DNA of 6,763 nucleotides from CAYLNM01 sp964385045 (GCA_964385045.1 CAYLNM010000199.1:1-6763); one strand, 5' to 3'; shown: positions 1-5,925, numbered from the stretch's first letter. The notes: generated by a model not told the origin, from the letters alone. Translations and numbers: made by a program.

Positions 1-1493
1 CTCCCCGCCGGGACCAAGCCGACGCTCGAGATCGCGCCCGACACCAGGCTCGACGTGCCGACGCTCGCGGCCCTCGCCCGCCTCGAGCGGCCGCGGGTGC
101 GGTTCACCGCCGCCGCGGCCGAGGTCATGACCCGGTCGGAGGCGGCGCTGGCCGAGCGCCACGCCGCCGGCGACCCGATCTACGGCCTCACCACCGGCTT
201 CGGACCTCACGTCCGGTTCGACGCCGGCCTCGGCGGCGGCCATCCCGACGGGCACGGGGCCGGGCTGCTCGCCCACCTCGGAGCCGGCTGGGGCGAGCCG
301 ATGCCGGCCGAGGTCGTGCGGGCGGCGATGATCGCCCGCTGCACCACCCTCGGCCGCGGCTTCTCCGCCATCGGCCTCGACGTCGCCGAGGGCCTCGCGG
401 AGCTGCTCGCGGCCGGCGTGGTGCCGGCGGTCCCGTGCGTCGGCTCGGTGGGGGCAAGCGGCGACCTCATCCCGATGTCCCACGTCGCCCGCGTGCTCGG
501 CGGGGGCGGCCGCGTCCTGGCCGAAGGCGGGCCGGTGGACGGAGGCCAGGTGCTCCGTGCCCTGAGCGTCCGGCCCCGCGAGCTCGGCGGCCGCGAGGCC
601 CTCGGTCTCGTCAACGGCACCAACTTCATGACCGCCTACGCCACCCTCGCAGTGGACGGCGCCTGGCGGCTGCTCGAGCGCGCCGAGGCGATCACGGGCT
701 GGCTCTACCGGGCGCTGGGGGCCCGTGGCCAGGCCCTCGACCCGCGGCTGCATCTCGCCCGCGGCCACGGCGGCCAGCAGGCCAGCGCCGCCGCCATCCG
801 CCGGGCGGCGGGCGACCCCGCGGCGTTCGAGGACACCGACCGCCCGCTGCAGGAGGTCTACTCGGTGCGGTGCGCCCCGCAATTCCTCGGGGCGTGCCGC
901 GAGCAGCTCGCCCACGCGCGGCGGCTCGTGGACACCGAGCTCGCCGGCGTCGCCGACAACCCGGTGACCTGGGCGTGCGACGAGGATCCCGCCGTCCTGC
1001 ACGGCGGCAACTTCCAGGGCCAGCAGATCGCCTTCGCCGCCGACGCGGCGAGCACCGCGGCGGTGCAGGTGGCGATCCTCGCCGAGCGCCAGCTCGACGT
1101 GATCCTGAACCCCGAGCTCAACGGCGGCGCCCCCCTGCTGCTGGCGTGGGAGCCCGGGCCGTGCGCGGGCATGGCCGGAGCCCAGCTCACCGCCACCGCC
1201 CTCGTGGCCGAGATGCGGCACCACGGCGGCCCCGCCGCCAACGCGTCGATCCCGACCAACGGCCGCAACCAGGACGTCGTCTCGATGGGCCTGATGGCGG
1301 CCCGCCAGGCCCACGGCCAGGTCGACCGGCTCGCGGCGGTGCTCGCGACGCTGGTCATCGGCCTCCGGCAGCTCGAGCACCTGCGGCGGGCCGGACGCGC
1401 GCCCGGCGCGGCGATCGACCCGCCCGACTGGTGCCCCGACTACGAGCCCTTCGACTGGGACCGCGCCACCGACGCCGACATCCCGCGGATCGC
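1..1493 (+). CDS. Aromatic amino acid ammonia-lyase (HAL/PAL/TAL superfamily), tyrosine-type signature, partial at both ends
   Basis: This enzyme eliminates ammonia from an aromatic L-amino acid to give the trans-arylacrylate, using an MIO cofactor formed from its own Ala-Ser-Gly. Numbering from base 1, the visible 497 residues carry YGLTTGFG with catalytic Tyr61, the MIO triad A152-S153-G154 in GSVGASGDL, NGTN at 205-208, YSVRCAPQ at 287-294, NPELNGG at 370-376 and NQDVVSMG at 423-430. The substrate-selectivity pair aligns to His92-Leu93, as in bacterial tyrosine ammonia-lyases, where histidases have Ser-His. NQDVVSMG also replaces the histidase QEDHVSMG. I infer tyrosine (to p-coumarate) or a related substrate; an aminomutase cannot be excluded. 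The frame is open to base 1 and reads family-like sequence upstream of the GTG at 55, so the true start lies outside the window. The stop is in the gap; about 500-540 residues is usual, so little is missing. Family assignment is firm, substrate is not. Confidence 0.92.
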
Positions 1494-1593
1494 NNNNNNN
1501 NNNNNNNNNNNNNNNNNNNNNNNNNNNNNNNNNNNNNNNNNNNNNNNNNNNNNNNNNNNNNNNNNNNNNNNNNNNNNNNNNNNNNNNNNNNNN
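1494..1593. other. Assembly gap of 100 Ns
   Basis: There are exactly 100 consecutive Ns, the conventional placeholder for a gap of unknown size. The gap removes the 3' end of the plus-strand lyase and the 3' end of the minus-strand GvpF/L-like gene, which converge on it. Any terminator, further gas-vesicle genes or unrelated sequence could be missing here. The order and distance of the two flanks depend on the scaffolding, so joint function of the flanking genes should not be assumed. Confidence 0.98.
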
Positions 1594-2095
1594 CCGGCAC
1601 GTGCAGCACCAGCTCGACCGCGCCCCGCACCGCGTCGAGCTCGCGGGCGAGGGCGACGGACCGGGTCCGCACCCACGCCACCAGCGCCGCGGCGTCGGGC
1701 CACACCGCGTCCCACCGGCACGCGAGGGCGGCGTCCGCGCGGTGGAGGGCCGCCTGCGTGCGCGCGATCCAGCGGGCCCACGCCGCGTCGGGCTCGAGCG
1801 GACGGGCCGCGGCCGGGACCACCACGACGCCCGCGCGTCCCGTCCCCACCACCGTCGCCTCCACCCCGCCCGGAGCGGGGCCCGGCGACTCGGACCCCCC
1901 GGCCGCCCCCGCCGCGCCCGGCCGGGGACGCACGGGCGGCAGCGGCACCACCGCCACCCCCGCGAGAGGCTCGGACGGGACGGAAGGGTGAAACGCCCCC
2001 GACGTCGACTGCCGTCTGGACGGCCGGTCCTGCCAGCCACGAGTGCTGCCGGACGCCCTCGATGACGACGCGATCGCCGGGGTGCGTTCCACCAT
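1594..2095 (-). CDS. Divergent GvpF/GvpL-family gas vesicle protein, 3' end in gap, probable frameshift near the 5' end
   Basis: This is probably a second gas-vesicle accessory protein of the GvpF/L family. From the ATG at 2095, 167 residues are readable. Residues about 76-167 follow the family's N-terminal domain: a short beta segment (VEATVVGTGRAGVVVV), a helix (WARWIARTQAALHRADAALA), then RWDAVW where the neighbouring paralogue has ARFGCVF, then ALARELDAVRGAVELVLHV, matching its ALEQVDGASEFAVRIL. Residues about 50-78 are a Pro/Gly/Ala-rich linker. The first 35 residues in this frame are Ser/Arg-rich and not protein-like, whereas the frame one base back reads GDRVVIEGVRQHSWLAG over 1992-2078. 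This suggests two compensating indels. The start is supported by GGAG five bases upstream and AGGAG eleven bases upstream. It lies 50 bases after the preceding gvpF/L stop, so is likely in the same operon. The C-terminal domain is in the gap. Confidence 0.62.
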
Positions 2096-2100
2096 CCCGT

Positions 2101-2111
2101 CTCCGTCTCCT
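2101..2111 (-). promoter_or_regulatory. Ribosome binding site of the downstream GvpF/L-like gene
   Basis: On the minus strand AGGAG (2111-2107) and GGAG (2104-2101) precede the ATG at 2095 by 11 and 5 bases. This fixes the start even though the first codons look frameshifted. Confidence 0.5.
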
Positions 2112-2119
2112 GCCCTGCC

Positions 2120-2135
2120 GCCCGCGATCGCGGGC
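2120..2135. repeat. 16-bp perfect palindrome between the two gvpF/L genes
   Basis: GCCCGCGATCGCGGGC is its own reverse complement and begins 10 bases after the stop codon of the complete gvpF/L gene, in a 50-base intergenic spacer. As RNA it could fold into a 6-bp GC stem with a GAUC tetraloop. No U-tract follows, so it is not a standard intrinsic terminator. It could be an operator, an mRNA-processing or stability hairpin, or chance in GC-rich DNA. Confidence 0.6.
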
Positions 2136-2145
2136 CGCGTTCCGT

Positions 2146-2994
2146 TCAGCCCGCCGCGACCGACGGGGCGAAGCTGTACGGCGGCCACGGTCCGCCGATC
2201 GCCACCTCGGCCCCGATGCCGCCGAGCCGCTCGGCCGCCGCCTGCACCGCGGCGTCGAACTCGGCCCGGTCCTCCTCGGGCACGAGGAACGCCCAGTTGG
2301 CGATCACCTCGCGCCCGTCGCGCTGCTTCTCGACGATGCGGTGCCGGCACGCGGCCCGCGAGGCCTGCTGCACGCGGGCCACCGGCTCCCGCAGGCGCTC
2401 GGCGAGCCACGGGCCGATCTCGCGGCTCGCGTCGCGCCGGCGTCGCTGCCGCAGCATCCACGCCGCCCCGCGCTCCCCGCCGCCGGCGTCGCCCGCCTCG
2501 TCGCCGCTCCCGCCCGCTTCGTCGTCGAGCATCACGTCGACCGCGCGCTCGCGATCAACCAGGATCCGCACCGCGAACTCCGACGCTCCGTCGACCTGCT
2601 CCAGCGCGGTCCAGAGCAGCGGCTCGTGCCCGGCCAGCATCTCGCGGAGCGGGTCCTCGCCGGAGAACACGCACCCGAAGCGGGCCGGGATCACGGGTCC
2701 GCCGCGGGCGGCCTCGGCGATGATCGCCTCGTGACGCTCGGCCCGCGGGACCAGCCACTCGACGGACTCGAGCCGGTCGGCGGCGTCGGCCCCGACGAGG
2801 TACGACGCGTCGAGGTCGATGACGACCGCCCGGAGCGGTCCCTCGTCGATCGCCCGCAGCGGCTGGTCCGGCTCGTAGCCGGCGCCGCCGGGCACGGGCA
2901 GCTCGGTCCGCCGCCCGATGCAGCAGAGGCAGATCGCGCGATCGGAGGCGGTCTCGGCGGCGGGCGCCGCCGGGGCGGGTGGAGCCTGGCTCAT
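2146..2994 (-). CDS. gvpF/L: GvpF/GvpL-family gas vesicle accessory protein
   Basis: This is a minor gas-vesicle protein needed for assembly; members of the family bind GvpA and other accessory proteins early in vesicle nucleation. The 282-residue product is close to the usual family size. The N-terminal domain has the expected strand at about 54-62 (PLRAVVIDL), the helix ERHEAIIAEA (86-95) and the hallmark PVIPARFGCVF (100-110, the VLPVRFG motif). LEQVDGASEFAVRILVD follows at 131-147. An acidic Gly-rich linker at about 157-175 leads to the C-terminal domain, which ends in the characteristic GPWPPYSF (268-275). Its ATG overlaps the cdc48 stop in ATGA (2991-2994), with GGGAGA eight bases upstream, so it is likely translationally coupled to that gene. 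A CLCC cluster at residues 22-25 is odd for the family. The family call is secure; whether to name it F or L cannot be decided. Confidence 0.93.
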   Translation of the reverse strand: MSQAPPAPAAPAAETASDRAICLCCIGRRTELPVPGGAGYEPDQPLRAIDEGPLRAVVIDLDASYLVGADAADRLESVEWLVPRAERHEAIIAEAARGGPVIPARFGCVFSGEDPLREMLAGHEPLLWTALEQVDGASEFAVRILVDRERAVDVMLDDEAGGSGDEAGDAGGGERGAAWMLRQRRRRDASREIGPWLAERLREPVARVQQASRAACRHRIVEKQRDGREVIANWAFLVPEEDRAEFDAAVQAAAERLGGIGAEVAIGGPWPPYSFAPSVAAG

Positions 2995-5150
2995 CGTGCG
3001 GGTCTCCCGTGGATGGCCGCCACCGCCTCCTCGAGGTCGGCGGCGGCGATCGAGATGGAGGGCTCGCGCCCGGCCTCCACCGCCTCGACCGCGCGGCGGA
3101 CGGCGGCGAGCGCGGCCCGGTCGCAGGCGTCGGCGAGCTCGGCGCCGGACGCCCCGTGGCTCGCGGCGGCGAGCGCGGCGGGGTCGATGCCCTCGCCGAC
3201 GGGCCGGTGCTCGAGGTGGACGCGGATGATCTCGGCCCGGGCGGTCTCGTCCGGGCGGTCGAGCTCGATGATCACGTCGAAGCGGCCCGGCCGCGTGACC
3301 GCCTCGTCGAGCATGTCGAGGCGATTGGTCGCTCCGAGGACGAGCACGCCCCGCAGCTCCTCGATGCCGTCGAGCTCCGACAGGAACTGGGCGAGCACGC
3401 GGTCGGCCACCCCGCTCCCGTCGCCCGAGGCCCCTCGCCGCGGCAGCAGCGCGTCGACCTCGTCGAGGAACAGGATGCAGGGGGCGGCCTGCCGGGCCTT
3501 GCGGAAGACCTCCCGCAGCCCGCGCTCGGACTCGCCGACGTAGCGGTTCATCAGCTCCGGTCCCTTGACCGGGATGAAGTTCGCGCTCGCCTCGTTGGCG
3601 ACCGCCTTGGCGATCATCGTCTTGCCGACGCCGGGCGGGCCCGCGAGCAGGATGCCGCGGGGCGGCCGGACGTTGGCCCGGTCGAAGAGGCCCGGGTGCT
3701 TCAGCGGCCACTCGACCGCCTCCCGCAGGCGGGCCTTCACCTCGTGCAGGCCGCCGACGTCGTCCCAGGAGACGTCCGGCACCTCGACGAAGACCTCGCG
3801 GACCGCCGAGGCGTCGACCTCGGTCAGGGCCGAGCGGAAGTCCTCGCCGCCGACCTCGAGCGTGGCGAGCTGCTCGTAGGGGATGCTCGCGGCGCTGAAG
3901 TCGATGTCGTCCATGATCGTGCGGAGGCAGCTCATCGCCGCCTCCCGGCACAGGGCCTCGAGGTCCGCCCCCACGAAGCCGTGGGTGATCTCGGCGAGGT
4001 GATCGAGGTTCACGTCCTCGCCCAGCGGCATGCCGCGGCTGTGCACGTCGAGGATCTGGCGGCGTCCGTGCTTGTCGGGGATCGGGATCGCGATCTCGCG
4101 GTCGAAGCGGCCCGGGCGCCGGAGCGCGGGGTCGATCGCGTTGGGCAGATTCGTCGCCGCGATCACGATGACGTTGGCGCTGCGCTCGAGGCCGTCCATG
4201 AGGGCGAGGAGCTGGGCCACCACCCGCTTCTCGACGTCGCCCTTGGTGTCCTCGCGCCGCGGGGCGATCGAGTCGACCTCGTCGAGGAAGATGATCGACG
4301 GGCCCTTGCGGGTCGCCTCCTCCCAGATCTTCCGCAGGTGCGCCTCGGACTCGCCGTAGAACTTGTGGATGATCTCGGGCCCCGAGACCGTGTAGAAGCT
4401 CGCCTCGGTCTCGTGGGCGATCGCGCGGGCGATCAGCGTCTTGCCGCAGCCGGGCGGGCCGTGCAGCAGCACGCCCTTCGGCGGGTCGATGCCGAGCCGC
4501 TCGAAGACCTCCGGGAAGCGCAGCGGCAGCTCGATCATCTCGCGCACGCGGTGCAGCTGCGGCTTGAGGCCCCCGATGTCCTCGTAGGAGACGCGGGACC
4601 GCTCGGTGCCTCCCTTGCCGCCGCCGCCGGCGTTCCGGCGCCCGACGATGAGCCGGGTCTGGGGGGAGATCAGCACCGGACCGCCCGGCTTGGTGGCCTC
4701 GACGACGAAGTCCGCCGCCCGGCTGCCGAAGAGCGTCGCCCGGACGGTGTCGCCGGTGACCACCGGCAGGCCGTCCATGCGGCTGCCGATGTACTGCAGG
4801 TCGCGGTCCGACGGGGCCGGGCCGCTGGGGGCGATCGTCACCGAGTCGGCGGTCCGGCAGTCCACCGCCGACACCTGGACCGTCTCGTCCACCGAGGCCC
4901 CCGCGTTGTGGCGGGTGATGCCGTCGACCTGCACCACGCCGCGGCCCCGCTGCTCGCGGAAGGTCGGCATCGCGCGGCCGACGGTCGACCGCTTGCCGCG
5001 GACCGTCACCACGTCGCCGGTGCGGATCCCGAGCGTGGCCATCGTGTCGGGGTCGAGGCGGGCGAAGCCGCGGCCGACGTCCTTGCTGAGCGCCTCGGCG
5101 ACCTTGAGGTCGACGCCGGTGCCCTCGACGGTGCCGTTGGACTTGACCAT
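2991..5150 (-). CDS. cdc48: CDC48/p97-family AAA+ ATPase (two AAA domains)
   Basis: This is a hexameric unfoldase or segregase that uses ATP to pull on client proteins or complexes. The 719-residue product has the whole family layout. The Cdc48 N domain (about 8-175) includes ALSKDVGRGFARLD and TGDVVTVRGK. D1 has Walker A GPPGCGKT (231-238), pore loop KFYG (263-266), Walker B IIFLDE (286-291) and RRPGRFD (344-350). D2 has Walker A GPPGVGKT (504-511), pore loop RYVG (536-539), Walker B ILFLDE (559-564) and RPGRFD (620-625). All catalytic residues are present in both rings and both pore loops carry an aromatic residue, as in archaeal VAT-type enzymes. The C-terminus (HGRPAR) lacks a proteasome-docking HbYX motif. 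The frame is open further upstream, but ATG 5150 is chosen because GAGGA lies eight bases before it and the N domain starts there. The gene sits between a GvpH-like Hsp20 and gvpF/L, which suggests gas-vesicle clients. Confidence 0.96.
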   Translation of the reverse strand: MVKSNGTVEGTGVDLKVAEALSKDVGRGFARLDPDTMATLGIRTGDVVTVRGKRSTVGRAMPTFREQRGRGVVQVDGITRHNAGASVDETVQVSAVDCRTADSVTIAPSGPAPSDRDLQYIGSRMDGLPVVTGDTVRATLFGSRAADFVVEATKPGGPVLISPQTRLIVGRRNAGGGGKGGTERSRVSYEDIGGLKPQLHRVREMIELPLRFPEVFERLGIDPPKGVLLHGPPGCGKTLIARAIAHETEASFYTVSGPEIIHKFYGESEAHLRKIWEEATRKGPSIIFLDEVDSIAPRREDTKGDVEKRVVAQLLALMDGLERSANVIVIAATNLPNAIDPALRRPGRFDREIAIPIPDKHGRRQILDVHSRGMPLGEDVNLDHLAEITHGFVGADLEALCREAAMSCLRTIMDDIDFSAASIPYEQLATLEVGGEDFRSALTEVDASAVREVFVEVPDVSWDDVGGLHEVKARLREAVEWPLKHPGLFDRANVRPPRGILLAGPPGVGKTMIAKAVANEASANFIPVKGPELMNRYVGESERGLREVFRKARQAAPCILFLDEVDALLPRRGASGDGSGVADRVLAQFLSELDGIEELRGVLVLGATNRLDMLDEAVTRPGRFDVIIELDRPDETARAEIIRVHLEHRPVGEGIDPAALAAASHGASGAELADACDRAALAAVRRAVEAVEAGREPSISIAAADLEEAVAAIHGRPAR
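3003..3008 (-). promoter_or_regulatory. Ribosome binding site of gvpF/L
   Basis: On the minus strand GGGAGA lies eight bases upstream of the gvpF/L ATG, inside the last codons of cdc48. It allows initiation by ribosomes arriving at the overlapping cdc48 stop. Confidence 0.6.
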
Positions 5151-5158
5151 GGTGCGGG

Positions 5159-5163
5159 TCCTC
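5159..5163 (-). promoter_or_regulatory. Ribosome binding site of cdc48 (decides the start)
   Basis: GAGGA on the minus strand lies eight bases before the ATG at 5150. It supports this start over in-frame ATGs further upstream that would add the repeat-encoded Arg/Pro-rich stretch. Confidence 0.65.
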
Positions 5164-5167
5164 GGGG

Positions 5168-5184
5168 GGCCGCGGACAGCGGCC
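5168..5184 (-). promoter_or_regulatory. GC-rich stem-loop immediately upstream of the cdc48 ribosome binding site
   Basis: The minus strand reads GGCCGC, loop TGTCC, GCGGCC: a perfect 6-bp stem ending four bases before GAGGA. In the mRNA it could limit or position ribosome access to cdc48. Such stems occur by chance in DNA this GC-rich, so function is only a possibility. Confidence 0.4.
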
Positions 5185-5194
5185 GGATGCGAGC

Positions 5195-5248
5195 GGAGCG
5201 AACGGAGCGGGCGGAGCGGGCGGAGCGGGCGGAACGAACGAAGCGGGC
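5195..5248. repeat. 9-nt tandem repeat, six units
   Basis: On the plus strand there are six contiguous units: GGAGCGAAC, three exact copies of GGAGCGGGC, then GGAACGAAC and GAAGCGGGC. More degenerate GC-rich sequence continues to about 5270. The array is purine-rich on the plus strand and pyrimidine-rich in the cdc48 mRNA leader. The unit is a multiple of three, so all frames stay open through it and create spurious long ORFs with Arg/Pro/Ala repeats. Confidence 0.8.
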
Positions 5249-5337
5249 GGGTGCAGCGGGAGCGAGCGAGGCGATCGCCCCTCGGGCGGGACGAGCCGGG
5301 GAGGCCCGCCGGGATGGCTGGTCCGGGCGTGCACCGC

Positions 5338-5354
5338 CGCGGCCCGGAGCCGCG
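5338..5354 (-). promoter_or_regulatory. Stem-loop downstream of the hsp20 stop codon
   Basis: The minus strand reads CGCGGC, loop TCCGG, GCCGCG: a perfect 6-bp stem starting 16 bases after the hsp20 stop. It could be a processing or partial-termination hairpin. There is no U-tract, so an intrinsic terminator is not claimed. Confidence 0.35.
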
Positions 5355-5370
5355 TGCGGGACGAGGCGGC

Positions 5371-5925
5371 TCAGTCCTCGAGCCGGATCTCGACCACGCC
5401 GTTGTTGGCGACGACCGCGGGCGCCGCCGCATCGAAGGCCCGCGGGAGCACCAGCTCCTTGCGGTAGCGCTTGTCGGCGGAGGTGGCCTCGAGCACGAGG
5501 ACGTCGCCGTCGACCTCGACCGTCACGTCCTCGGCCGCGATGCCCGGCATCTCGGCGACGACGAGCACGTGGTCGTCCTCCTCCATGACGTCGGTCATCG
5601 GCTCGCGGACCTCGGTCACCGCCGCCTCGACCGTCTTCTCGCCCGGACTGCTCGCCCCCCCCCGGCGGACGACGTTGCCGAAGGGCTCGACCTTGACGTC
5701 GCGGCCGTCGGCCGCGGTGCGGATGCTCACCCCGTAGTGGAAGCGCGCCTCCTTGCCGTCCTGCTCGAAGGCACCCTCGCGCTGGAGCCGCTCGCCCTTC
5801 TCGGCCAGCTCCGAGAGCCGGCTGAAGAGCGTGTTGAGGCCGTTGAGAATGCCGTCGATCCCGCCGGCCCCGCCGGGTCCGCCGTGGGGGCCGTGGCCGC
5901 CGGGTCCGTTGCTGCCGCTGTTCAT
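5371..5925 (-). CDS. gvpH: GvpH-like Hsp20/alpha-crystallin small heat shock protein
   Basis: This is a holdase-type chaperone of the Hsp20 family, of the kind encoded in gas-vesicle clusters (GvpH-like). The 184-residue product begins with a Gly/His-rich segment (about 1-22) and an amphipathic stretch, ILNGLNTLFSRLSELAEKGE (26-45). A cluster-type module follows at about 61-84 (RFHYGVSIRT ... VKVEPFGNV). The alpha-crystallin domain runs from about 107 to the end: REPMTDVMEEDDHVLVVAEMPG (two segments), EDVTVEVDGDVLVLEA, then KRYRKELVLP and NNGVVEIRL. There is no tail with the usual IxI oligomerisation motif. The start overlaps the stop of the preceding gene in ATGA (5922-5925), with GAGGAG eight bases upstream, so the two are translationally coupled. 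Codons 88-90 lie in a run of nine Gs (minus strand), but both flanks match the family in one frame, so the frame looks intact. Hsp20 is certain; the GvpH name rests on the module and context. Confidence 0.88.
   Translation of the reverse strand: MNSGSNGPGGHGPHGGPGGAGGIDGILNGLNTLFSRLSELAEKGERLQREGAFEQDGKEARFHYGVSIRTAADGRDVKVEPFGNVVRRGGASSPGEKTVEAAVTEVREPMTDVMEEDDHVLVVAEMPGIAAEDVTVEVDGDVLVLEATSADKRYRKELVLPRAFDAAAPAVVANNGVVEIRLED
5655..5663. repeat. Nine-base C/G homopolymer inside the hsp20 gene
   Basis: Nine consecutive Cs on the plus strand (Gs in the coding strand) fall in the linker encoding VVRRGGASS. The run is a candidate for replication slippage or sequencing error. The present length keeps one frame across the gene. 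Confidence 0.85.

Larger units (their letters stand above)
5151..5370. other. 220-base spacer between hsp20 and cdc48
   Basis: No gene is supported here. On the minus (mRNA) strand the order after the hsp20 stop is: a stem-loop (5354-5338), the palindrome GGCGATCGCC (5279-5270), a pyrimidine-rich 9-nt tandem repeat (5248-5195), a second stem-loop (5184-5168), and the cdc48 ribosome binding site. I see no convincing -10/-35 promoter and no U-rich terminator. The spacer is unusual in an operon whose other junctions are 4-base overlaps, so cdc48 may have its own transcriptional or translational control. Confidence 0.6.

Noticed and set aside
1..1493. Annotation of the lyase as histidine ammonia-lyase (hutH)
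   Set aside because: The Ser-His selectivity pair and the QEDHVSMG motif of histidases are replaced by His-Leu and NQDVVSMG, and no hut genes are visible.
435..1991. Other long plus- and minus-strand frames across the lyase
   Set aside because: Their products are Arg/Pro/Ala-rich shadows without motifs, while the lyase frame has all the catalytic signatures.
55..3543. A 1162-codon plus-strand open frame starting in the lyase
   Set aside because: It exists only because the Ns have no stops. After 1593 it reads Arg/Pro/Ala-rich sequence antisense to the gas-vesicle genes. The real protein ends inside the gap.
4417..4424. GCGATCGC octamers (also at 2124-2131 and 5271-5278) as a cyanobacterial HIP1 signature
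   Set aside because: Three copies in a very GC-rich window are easily explained by composition, and nothing else in the sequence points to cyanobacteria.
5195..5270. CRISPR array
   Set aside because: Units are 9 nt and directly adjacent, with no spacers and no cas genes. This is a simple tandem repeat.
2146..5334. A 1062-codon minus-strand frame ending with the GvpF/L sequence
   Set aside because: Upstream of 2994 it is out of frame with cdc48 and low-complexity. Only the part from ATG 2994 is GvpF/L, so this is not a fusion protein.
5168..5354. Rho-independent terminators at the GC stem-loops
   Set aside because: Neither stem is followed by a U-tract on the transcribed strand, and 6-bp GC stems are common in DNA of this composition.
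5151..5432. An N-terminal extension of CDC48 through the repeat region and into the end of hsp20
   Set aside because: It is Arg/Pro-rich, overlaps hsp20 out of frame, and the ribosome binding site plus N-domain boundary point to ATG 5150.
2979..5588. An 869-codon plus-strand open frame opposite cdc48
   Set aside because: It is the antisense shadow of a strongly GC3-biased gene. The minus strand carries complete CDC48 motifs across the same span, while this frame has none.
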